Assembly: GCA_027017505.1 (NCBI GenBank)
Contig: JALUQR010000057.1
Location: 18,131 to 35,492, forward strand
Length of the DNA: 17,362 bases
Source: a bacterium
Lineage (GTDB): Bacteria; Desulfobacterota; GWC2-55-46; DRQE01
Reading direction: 5' to 3'
Shown: positions 7,681 through 13,733 of the stretch, one piece after another
Numbering within the stretch: the first letter of the stretch is position 1
Layout of the letters: each line of letters starts with the position of its first letter
The notes under the pieces: model-generated
Database searches by the model: none
The model's input: the letters and a program-made list of their open reading frames with translations, nothing else
Told to the model about the DNA's origin: nothing
Translations under genes and position numbers: made by a program

Positions 7681-10134
7681 ATGCATAGAATAAGGGGGCT
7701 TTTAATCCCTTTAACACTCTTCTTTTTTGTCTGTTCAGCACAGGCAACATCAGCAGATACAGATCCACCTGAAGAGGCACTTGTCAGAGCCCTCCTCAAC
7801 GGTAACTGGCCCAGGGCAGTGGATTATGCCACGGAGTTGCTAAAAAAGGAGGATAGCCCTGTAATTAATGCAACACTGGCCTATGCACTCTTCAGGATGG
7901 GCAAAAAGAAGAGTGCACTTGAGAGGGTCAGACACAGAAAGGATAAGGTAAGCCTTCTTACAAGGGCTGTCATAGAGGGTAGAGGAGAGCTGAAACTACA
8001 CTCTCTTAAAAGACCTGTAAGAGGGCTGGATGTGGTGTTTGTAGAAAGCAGGCGAGACCGCATCCGCATGGTATCCAGGGCTGTAAAGATAAGGACACTG
8101 AAGCAGACCTTCTATAAGATGCTCACAGAACCCACCCCAGAAAAGATAAGACTCTTCAGAGAAAAGGTGCTCTCCCGTATGGGCAACTATGTTCTTGCAG
8201 GAGAGCTACTTTATCAGACAAGAGAAAGTGCGGTCTACATGATGTTCGTTGATGTAAAGAGACTTAAAGAGGATGTAGGTCTTAAGGCCAGAACACATGA
8301 GTTCAAGATAGGAGTTATAACCCGCATGGGTGGTGATAGATACAGAGAGGAGTTTGTAAGAGAGCTTGCATCCTATGGCTACAGTGTGATAGACCTGGGC
8401 AGGGGAGCCCCCTACAGGATGCAGGACAAACTGAAAGCAGTGGATGTGGTGGTTGAGCTTACAGAGGATGTGCACACTGGCAAACAGCTACTGGGTGGTA
8501 ACTTCAAGGAGTTTGAGGCAGAGGTGGAGATGACTATCTACGGTGTGAACCCTGTAAGACCTCTGTCGAGCCTTAAGGACAGAACCAGAATAGTCCACAT
8601 GAGCGATTCACTGGGTAAAGAGCTCGCCATAGAGAAATCCTACGGAAAACTGCTCGATAGATTTCACACCACACTGAGTTCCATAAAGAAAGAACTCGCC
8701 CCCCTCAACGGTGGAGAACTACCGCTTAAGGTAAAGGTAAGATTTAAAGAGCTCTTCTCAAGCAACTACAAGTACTACGCAAGATATCCTGCAGGAACCA
8801 TAACCCTTAAGAACACCACGCAGAGACCCCTTAAGGATGTAACAGTATCCATAGCGGTAAAAAGATACATGGACTATCCCACAAGGATTAACCTGGGTGA
8901 ACTGCCAGCTGGAAAGACCATAAAGAGGGCCCTTAACATGGTCTTTAACAGCAGGATACTGGACATTACAGACAGCACCTTCATACAATCGGAGATAAAG
9001 ATAACCTACACTGACAGGGGCAAACAGCATGCAATAACACTTAACAGCCCCATATATGTGTACGAGAAGCACGCCCTTGTGTGGGATGACAAGGGCAAGA
9101 TAGCCTCCTTTATAACACCCAGAGACCCCGTAATTGTGGAGATTGCCACATCCGCTGTTTCAGGGTACAGAGATGGGGGGCTCAATCGCAATCTTCTTAA
9201 GGCAAGGGCACTGTTTGAGGCCATGGGGGTTATTGGCATATCCTATATGGAAGACCCCAGCTCACCCTTCAGTGTTGTATCAGGGCTTAAGGGAGTGGTG
9301 GATTTCGTGCAGTTTCCCCGTGAGACCATCACAAGAAAGGTTGGAGACTGTGACGACCTTACAAGCCTCTATGCATCCCTGCTTGAGGCAGTGGGTATAA
9401 GCACAGCTGTGCTGGATGTGCCAGGACATGTGTTTGCCATGTTTGATACCGGTGTGCCAGAAGAGGAAAGCATATACTTTGGCTTCCCGCCAGAGAGCTA
9501 TGTGGTCTACAACCGCACCATATGGATACCCGTTGAGACCACACTCGTCGGTGTATCCTTTACAGACGCCTGGAACAAAGGGGTGGAAAACTACAGAAGG
9601 TGGCAGAAGAAGGCACGAATAATAGAGTACGAGAAGGCACGCACCCTTTACCTTGCACCAAATCTTCCCCCACTCAGCCTGGACCTGAAGGTATCCCGCA
9701 GGGATATAGAAAAGAGATTCCCGGGAGAGCTTGAAAGACTGCGAAAAAAGAGACTCCAGTATGTGAAAAAGAAACTGAAAGGGTTCGGAACGGTGGGGCT
9801 CGTTAAACTCATAAAGTTCTATGCCAGAGAGGGCATGCTCGATGACGCTCTGAAGGTCGCAAGGGGTATTCCAGGATATAAAAGAAACCCTGCCATATTG
9901 AATAACATGGGTAATATATATTATCTTAAAAGAAACTACATAACCGCCATAGAGTATTACAGGATGGCACACAGGCTCGACAGAAAAGACGGCAACATAC
10001 TGGTAAACATTGCACGGGCATACATGAGAGCAGGTAATATCAGGATGGCAAAACATTACTTTAAGGAGGCACTCAAGATAGACAAAGATTTGAAGGATAA
10101 GTACATAACTCTCTATACAGAGATAAACGATTAG
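7681..10134 (+). CDS. Secreted multidomain protein with transglutaminase-like core and C-terminal TPRs
   Basis: This 817-residue protein begins with a type I signal peptide, with likely cleavage after AQA at residue 22. Residues 28-100 are TPR-like helices. Residues about 205-340 read like a periplasmic alpha/beta domain of the FlgO/LPP20/CsgG sort. Residues 348-460 resemble a beta-sandwich. A transglutaminase-like domain follows: the KIASFITPRDP lead-in (473-483), VGDCDDLTSLYASLLEAVG with Cys557, PGHVFAMFD with His583, and WIPVETT with Glu619 as the probable third residue. Family members range from peptidases to cross-linking enzymes, so the reaction is open. Two to three TPRs lie at 705-800 (NPAILNNMGNIYYLKRNY). 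GGAAGG precedes the ATG at 7681 by 11 bp. It is placed one base after the CsgG-like lipoprotein and probably works with it in the periplasm. Confidence 0.78.
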   Translation: MHRIRGLLIPLTLFFFVCSAQATSADTDPPEEALVRALLNGNWPRAVDYATELLKKEDSPVINATLAYALFRMGKKKSALERVRHRKDKVSLLTRAVIEGRGELKLHSLKRPVRGLDVVFVESRRDRIRMVSRAVKIRTLKQTFYKMLTEPTPEKIRLFREKVLSRMGNYVLAGELLYQTRESAVYMMFVDVKRLKEDVGLKARTHEFKIGVITRMGGDRYREEFVRELASYGYSVIDLGRGAPYRMQDKLKAVDVVVELTEDVHTGKQLLGGNFKEFEAEVEMTIYGVNPVRPLSSLKDRTRIVHMSDSLGKELAIEKSYGKLLDRFHTTLSSIKKELAPLNGGELPLKVKVRFKELFSSNYKYYARYPAGTITLKNTTQRPLKDVTVSIAVKRYMDYPTRINLGELPAGKTIKRALNMVFNSRILDITDSTFIQSEIKITYTDRGKQHAITLNSPIYVYEKHALVWDDKGKIASFITPRDPVIVEIATSAVSGYRDGGLNRNLLKARALFEAMGVIGISYMEDPSSPFSVVSGLKGVVDFVQFPRETITRKVGDCDDLTSLYASLLEAVGISTAVLDVPGHVFAMFDTGVPEEESIYFGFPPESYVVYNRTIWIPVETTLVGVSFTDAWNKGVENYRRWQKKARIIEYEKARTLYLAPNLPPLSLDLKVSRRDIEKRFPGELERLRKKRLQYVKKKLKGFGTVGLVKLIKFYAREGMLDDALKVARGIPGYKRNPAILNNMGNIYYLKRNYITAIEYYRMAHRLDRKDGNILVNIARAYMRAGNIRMAKHYFKEALKIDKDLKDKYITLYTEIND

Positions 10135-10136
10135 AA

Positions 10137-10142
10137 AGGAGG
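10137..10142 (+). promoter_or_regulatory. Strong ribosome binding site for the small secreted protein
   Basis: A perfect AGGAGG within GAAAGGAGGT stands 8 nt before the ATG at 10151. It is much stronger than the sites of its neighbours, which suggests this small protein is made in greater amounts than the upstream products. Confidence 0.8.
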
Positions 10143-10150
10143 TCCTGGGG

Positions 10151-10543
10151 ATGAAAAAGATAGTGGTGGCAATAATGCTTTTGTGTTTTCTCGTAACAGG
10201 GGCAGTTGCTGGAGATACCAGGGGTAGTTTGAGCTTGTGGCTTAAGAACATGTACCACAAGCTCAAGATGGTTACAACAAAGGAGGACAAAAAGGAGGAC
10301 AAAAGGGCTGTTGCGGGTGTGAAGGGAGTGGAGCAGAGGACAGACGAAGAGCTCTACTGGAAGGAGCTTGTTGTAAGTGATGAAGAACTCTCCCTTATGG
10401 AATCTGCCCTGGAACACATTGAAAAGGGAGAGAGAAAGAAGGCCATAGAGAAGATGGAGAAACTCCTTAAGGAGTATCCCGAAAGCCCGCTTGCAGAGGA
10501 TGCAAAGAAGGGACTTAAATTGCTGAGGGCAGAGGAAAGATGA
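10151..10543 (+). CDS. Small secreted helical protein, function unknown
   Basis: The 130-residue product has a clear type I signal peptide (residues 1-20, cleavage after AVA). The mature part is highly charged. A Lys/Glu/Asp-rich linker (44-52, two copies of KEDK) is followed by a TPR-like helical pair at 76-126 (LMESALEHIEKGERKKAIEKM and the YPESPLAEDAKKGL turn). Such YPxSPLAEDA turns are common in tol-pal/BamD-like TPR tails. I do not recognise a named family. It lies 16 bp after the transglutaminase-like gene and has an excellent Shine-Dalgarno site. Its stop overlaps the start of the ribbon-helix-helix gene by 4 bp. It is likely a soluble partner of the two envelope proteins encoded upstream. 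Confidence 0.75.
   Translation: MKKIVVAIMLLCFLVTGAVAGDTRGSLSLWLKNMYHKLKMVTTKEDKKEDKRAVAGVKGVEQRTDEELYWKELVVSDEELSLMESALEHIEKGERKKAIEKMEKLLKEYPESPLAEDAKKGLKLLRAEER
10229..10266 (+). repeat. Perfect 12-bp inverted repeat with 14-nt loop inside the small secreted protein gene
   Basis: TTGAGCTTGTGG (10229-10240) pairs exactly with CCACAAGCTCAA (10255-10266), and a G-U pair can extend it outward. It is not followed by a T-tract, so it is not an ordinary terminator. It is the longest perfect hairpin I found in the window. Confidence 0.8.
10279..10302 (+). repeat. Tandem 12-bp direct repeat, two perfect copies, each with AGGAGG
   Basis: AAAGGAGGACAA occurs at 10279-10290 and again at 10291-10302. 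It is in frame and encodes the doubled KEDK of the small secreted protein. It starts 12 bp after the 12-bp inverted repeat. Confidence 0.9.
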
Positions 10544-10728
10544 AGGAACACCACCGTCACGAGGAAAAACTCGTAAAGATAACCGTCAGTATAGAGGAAG
10601 ACCAGCTTGCACTCCTCAGAGAGCTTGCCAGTGAATACACCAGAAGGCTGGGACAGCGCTGGAGTGTGAGTGCGGTGGTAAGGCTTGCGGTGGGAGATTT
10701 TCTGGCAAGACAGGGAAAGATAGCCTGA
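10540..10728 (+). CDS. Ribbon-helix-helix (CopG/Arc-like) small DNA-binding protein
   Basis: This 62-residue protein fits the ribbon-helix-helix pattern: a strand VKITVSI (12-18), helix A over about 19-35 (EEDQLALLRELASEY), a turn, and helix B over about 43-57 (SVSAVVRLAVGDFLA). Such proteins dimerise through the strand and bind palindromic operators as repressors or antitoxins. No toxin-like gene follows, so a transcription regulator is more likely than an antitoxin. The ATG overlaps the stop of the small secreted gene by 4 bp (ATGA), so it is in the same transcript as the envelope genes. In frame after its TGA the reading continues open into the next gene, with 45 bp between stop and start. 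Its target is unknown. A palindrome at 12570-12579 is one candidate. Confidence 0.7.
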   Translation: MKEHHRHEEKLVKITVSIEEDQLALLRELASEYTRRLGQRWSVSAVVRLAVGDFLARQGKIA

Positions 10729-10773
10729 TTCCTCCTTGGCGAGGCAAACAGGGCGGGCAGGTGGGCTGTCTCG

Positions 10774-12543
10774 ATGCTTCTTTTCGATAGAATCTTTGCC
10801 ACGGGCCTCGTTCTGTGGCTCGTAAGTATGTACATATTCCTTATAGGGCAGATGGGGCTCCTGCGGGGTGTGCTTCTGCTCGTGCCCCCTGCAATGGCAC
10901 TGGTTGCAATAGCTGTTCTCCTCTGCGGTACTATTCCGTCCTCAAGATACCGTAAGCGTTACTCCGCAAAAGAAATTGCCCTTTTTGTGACCATACTGGT
11001 TGTGGTCCTGTTTTTTATAGTGCCCCTTGCATCCACGCCACCTGTCTCAAGGGATGCCCTTATACATCACCTTGCGGTCCCAAAACTGTATCTCAAGGCA
11101 GGTGGAATATACGAGATACCGTTTATGCCCTTTTCCTACCTGCCGATGAACCTGGACTATCTCTATCTGATACCCCTCTATCTCGACAAAGACATAGTTG
11201 CCAAATACATACACCTTGGATTTGCCCTGCTCACCGCAGTGCTCATATATGACTGTGTGAAGGAAAGAAGCTCCAGGGTGTACGGGCTTCTGTCAGCCCT
11301 TGTGTTTGTATCCACACCGGTGGTGGTAAAGCTCTCAACGAGTGCCTATGTTGACCTCGGGGTTACATTCTATTCAACCCTTTCGGTTGTAGCCCTGCTT
11401 AAATGGATGGATGGGGGCAGAAAGAGGTATCTGGTATTTTCCGCACTGGCAGGCGGGTTTGCAATGGGGGTAAAGTATAACGGGGTGATAACGGTCTTTA
11501 TACTCTCGGTCTTTGTTCTCTGGCATTCTGCAAGAAGGGGAAGACAGCTTGAGGGACTCAGGGACTCTGTCCTTTACGCAGGGCTCTCCTCTTTGGTGTT
11601 TCTACCCTATCTTATAAGAAACTACCTGTGGGTGGAAAACCCGTTTTATCCACTGATAGGCGGGATGATAAAAGGTGTAAAGGGGCTTCATTTAGGAGGG
11701 GTGCTCTCGCCCGTGGAGAAGAGATATGTCCTTTATGGCGAGGACACCCTGGATGTGCTTCTTGTGCCTCTGAGGATATTTTTTGAGGGAAGGGATGCGA
11801 GTCTACAGTACTTTGACGGTGTGCTCAACCCGGTGTTTGTTGCATTCATTCCCATGCTGTTTCTGATAAGGGGTAAGGAGCGGTGGTTCCATTATCTTGT
11901 GTGTTTCGCCATTCTGTACTTCTACATGGTCTTCTTTACCGCTGACCTGGCAATAAGGTACATACTGCCAGCCTTTGCGGTTTTTGTTGTGCTGATTGTG
12001 CTGGCAATAAGGGAGGGAATGAAGAGAAGATACACAGGATATGTTACGGTGGCACTTCTGGCAGTTATGTTCGTGTTCAATCTCTCCTATGTGTATGGTC
12101 TTTACAGCAAGTACAGACCCCTGGGGTTTATCACAGGCAGGGAGACCAGAGACACCTATCTCTTAAGGGTACTGCCAGATTACGAGATCACCCTGTGGGC
12201 CAACAGGAATCTTCCAGAGACAGCACGGGTTATATTCTTCTTTACAGGCGACAGGGGATACTACTGGCAGAGAGACTATTACTATGGAGACAGACTGGGA
12301 ATGGACCTCATAGGGCTTGTAAGAGAGACCCGCTCTGCAGAAAGACTGAAAGAGAGGCTCCTTGAGAAGGGGTTCACCCATATGTTTATAAACAACCGTC
12401 TGTTTGAAAAATTCATCCACGATAACTTCGATGCCCGGGGGATTGCCATCTTCTCAGAGTTTTTCACGAATCACACCAGAATGCTCTACACCGCACGGGG
12501 GTTCAGCCTGTATGAGATAGTCATGGCAGGCCCTGCCAGGTAA
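10774..12543 (+). CDS. GT39-like (PMT_2 type) multi-spanning membrane glycosyltransferase
   Basis: The 589-residue protein has many hydrophobic segments (about 7-27, 32-52, 67-88, 143-160, 168-188, 195-212 and more in the second half) and a C-terminal soluble part (about 455-589). The first periplasmic loop has an acidic and His-rich motif, SRDALIHHLAVPKLYLKAG (92-110), the place where GT39/ArnT enzymes carry their catalytic acid. SAYVDLG (190-196) and GFAMGVKYNG (228-237) are also typical. Family members transfer a sugar from a polyprenyl-phosphate donor to lipid A, a glycan or a protein on the outer face of the inner membrane. The acceptor is not predictable. No upstream alternative start exists in frame after the TGA at 10726. 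An AGGTGG 9 bp before the ATG is a plausible ribosome site. Confidence 0.8.
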   Translation: MLLFDRIFATGLVLWLVSMYIFLIGQMGLLRGVLLLVPPAMALVAIAVLLCGTIPSSRYRKRYSAKEIALFVTILVVVLFFIVPLASTPPVSRDALIHHLAVPKLYLKAGGIYEIPFMPFSYLPMNLDYLYLIPLYLDKDIVAKYIHLGFALLTAVLIYDCVKERSSRVYGLLSALVFVSTPVVVKLSTSAYVDLGVTFYSTLSVVALLKWMDGGRKRYLVFSALAGGFAMGVKYNGVITVFILSVFVLWHSARRGRQLEGLRDSVLYAGLSSLVFLPYLIRNYLWVENPFYPLIGGMIKGVKGLHLGGVLSPVEKRYVLYGEDTLDVLLVPLRIFFEGRDASLQYFDGVLNPVFVAFIPMLFLIRGKERWFHYLVCFAILYFYMVFFTADLAIRYILPAFAVFVVLIVLAIREGMKRRYTGYVTVALLAVMFVFNLSYVYGLYSKYRPLGFITGRETRDTYLLRVLPDYEITLWANRNLPETARVIFFFTGDRGYYWQRDYYYGDRLGMDLIGLVRETRSAERLKERLLEKGFTHMFINNRLFEKFIHDNFDARGIAIFSEFFTNHTRMLYTARGFSLYEIVMAGPAR

Positions 12544-12571
12544 GGACTCAAACGGTGATATGGATTTTTCC

Positions 12572-12601
12572 TTGCAAGGGTGGACTTTCAGGGGATAAAA
12601 T
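12572..12601 (+). promoter_or_regulatory. Probable sigma70-type promoter for the GT2-LAB_N-GT39 genes, with overlapping palindrome
   Basis: TTGCAA (12572-12577) and TAAAAT (12596-12601) are 18 bp apart. They match the consensus at 4 of 6 and 5 of 6 positions. The 10-bp perfect palindrome CCTTGCAAGG (12570-12579) covers the -35 box and could be an operator half or site. The rest of the 99-bp gap (12544-12642) is A/T-rich downstream of the -10, and no clear terminator for the preceding gene is seen. Confidence 0.45.
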
Positions 12602-12642
12602 AATATGATATATTTCATCTAAAAATTCTTCTTACAGTCAGT

Positions 12643-13437
12643 ATGGTGGCCGGTGAAGATATATACCTCAGTGTAGTCATTCCCGTCAAGGACGAAGAGG
12701 CAAACATAGAACCCCTTGCCAGCGAGATTACAGATGTGCTTGACAGATGGGGTGGTAGCTGGGAGTGTATCTGGGTGGACGATGGTTCCAGGGATGCCAC
12801 CCTTTCTCTTCTTGAAAGCCTTAATGCACTGGACGAAAGGCACCAGTTCATCTCCCTTGACCGCAACTACGGGCAGTCCACAGCTCTTGTGGCAGGTTTC
12901 AGGCATGTGAGGGGCAGGGTGGTGGCAACCCTTGATGGAGACGGACAGAACGACCCACACGACATACCGAGGCTCATAGAGATACTGGAGAGGGAAGATG
13001 TTGATGTGGTAAACGGGATAAGGGAGAAGCGTAAGGACTCTCTGGTAAGAAGGGTCTGTTCACGCATAGCCAACTGGTTCAGAAATCTCGTGACAGGAGA
13101 CAGCATACAGGATGTGGGCTGTTCCATGAGGGTGTTCAGAAGCGAGTGCCTTGATGGGCTGATGGTCTTCGAGGGTATGCACAGATTCCTTCCCACGCTC
13201 ATAAAGATGCGTGGCTGGAAGGCCGTGGAGGTGCCAGTGAACCACCGTATGAGGATAGGGGGCAGAACAAAGTACGGCATATCCAACAGGCTGTGGGTGG
13301 GGCTGGTTGATACCCTTTTCGTAAGGTGGATGAAAAGGCGCATGATTGACTACAGAATAAAGGAGATGAGCCACATCCATCACACCAGGGAACCCTTACA
13401 TGATGTATGCGAAAAAGAAGGAGAGTATAAAAGGTGA
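12643..13437 (+). CDS. GT2 family glycosyltransferase (polyprenyl-phosphate sugar synthase type)
   Basis: The 264-residue protein has the GT-A fold motifs of the DPM1/GtrB/ArnC group: VIPVKDEEANI (12-22), the nucleotide-binding WVDDGSRDAT (44-53), the metal-binding LDGDGQNDP (97-105) and the acceptor-loop QDVGCSMRVFR (156-166), plus the RIGGRTKYG motif (204-212). No membrane-spanning segments are present. It lacks the two C-terminal helices of GtrB-like enzymes and ends in a basic, His-containing tail. It probably charges undecaprenyl phosphate with a sugar on the cytoplasmic face, for use by the ArnT-like enzyme two genes on. ATG 12643 is the only in-frame ATG in this stretch, but no good Shine-Dalgarno precedes it. 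The stop overlaps the next start by 4 bp. Confidence 0.87.
   Translation: MVAGEDIYLSVVIPVKDEEANIEPLASEITDVLDRWGGSWECIWVDDGSRDATLSLLESLNALDERHQFISLDRNYGQSTALVAGFRHVRGRVVATLDGDGQNDPHDIPRLIEILEREDVDVVNGIREKRKDSLVRRVCSRIANWFRNLVTGDSIQDVGCSMRVFRSECLDGLMVFEGMHRFLPTLIKMRGWKAVEVPVNHRMRIGGRTKYGISNRLWVGLVDTLFVRWMKRRMIDYRIKEMSHIHHTREPLHDVCEKEGEYKR
13418..13423 (+). promoter_or_regulatory. Ribosome binding site supporting a GTG start for the LAB_N protein
   Basis: AAGGAG lies 10 nt before the GTG at 13434. It decides the non-ATG start, which overlaps the TGA of the GT2 gene. Confidence 0.7.
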
Positions 13438-13721
13438 GTAACACTCTGTGGCTTATCATAGGATTTGCAGGACAGGCTCTCTTTGCAAGCAGATTCATAG
13501 TCCAGTGGCTGATAAGTGAGAAAAAGGGTAAAAGCGTTATACCCATAGCCTTCTGGTATCTGAGCATATCAGGTGGGCTGTTGCTTCTCACATACGCCAT
13601 ATGGAGAAAGGACCCTGTCTTCATACTGGGGCAATCCATGGGTGTTTTCATATACACCAGAAACCTCATGCTCATCTACAGAGAACGGCGCAATAGTCGC
13701 CTGCCACAGGACCTGTCCTGA
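13434..13721 (+). CDS. LAB_N domain (lipid-A-disaccharide synthase N-terminal domain) small membrane protein
   Basis: This 95-residue protein starts with GTG inside a GTGA overlap with the GT2 stop. It matches the LAB_N family: FAGQALFASRFIVQW (11-25), KGKSVIPIAFWYLSISGG (31-48) and an IYTRNLMLIYRERR end (73-86). Three hydrophobic helices are expected at about 4-24, 36-56 and 61-82, with a Lys-rich loop between the first and second. LAB_N is found fused to LpxB in some bacteria but is also common as a free protein. It is related in fold to PQ-loop/SemiSWEET half-transporters (established knowledge as I recall it). Between a sugar-charging GT2 and an ArnT-like transferase, a flippase for the lipid-linked sugar is a reasonable inference, not a demonstrated function. 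Confidence 0.85.
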   Translation: MSNTLWLIIGFAGQALFASRFIVQWLISEKKGKSVIPIAFWYLSISGGLLLLTYAIWRKDPVFILGQSMGVFIYTRNLMLIYRERRNSRLPQDLS

Positions 13722-13731
13722 CGGGCTTTTT
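13699..13731 (+). terminator. Weak terminator-like hairpin over the LAB_N stop codon
   Basis: GCCT (13699-13702) can pair with GGGC (13723-13726), and CAGGA (13707-13711) with TCCTG (13716-13720) across a 4-nt loop. An internal mismatch loop separates the two stems. TTTTT (13727-13731) follows directly, and the ArnT-like gene starts at 13734. The stem is imperfect, so this may be an attenuator, a fold that masks the next start codon, or chance. Confidence 0.3.
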
Positions 13732-13733
13732 CT

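Noticed and set aside
9280..10302. 340-codon minus-strand frame opposite the transglutaminase-like gene
   Set aside because: It lies across two supported secreted-protein genes, has no recognisable family pattern and no ribosome site. Its length follows from codon bias.
10731..10737. CCTCCTT after the RHH stop, identical to the anti-Shine-Dalgarno core, which could pair with the AAGGAGG copies at 10280-10298
   Set aside because: A 7-bp pairing across about 450 nt with no supporting structure is too easily found by chance.
10540..10773. RHH gene as an antitoxin of a toxin-antitoxin pair, or its TGA as a readthrough codon joining it to the membrane protein
   Set aside because: No small toxin-like gene adjoins it. 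The frame is open after the TGA, but the 45-bp gap has a ribosome-site-like AGGTGG and the GT39 protein begins naturally at 10774.
12533..12547. Palindrome TGGCAGGCCCTGCCA at the end of the first GT39 gene as a terminator
   Set aside because: Only about five base pairs can form with a real loop, and the nearest T-run (12564-12569) is some 16 bp downstream of the stem, so it does not fit an intrinsic terminator.
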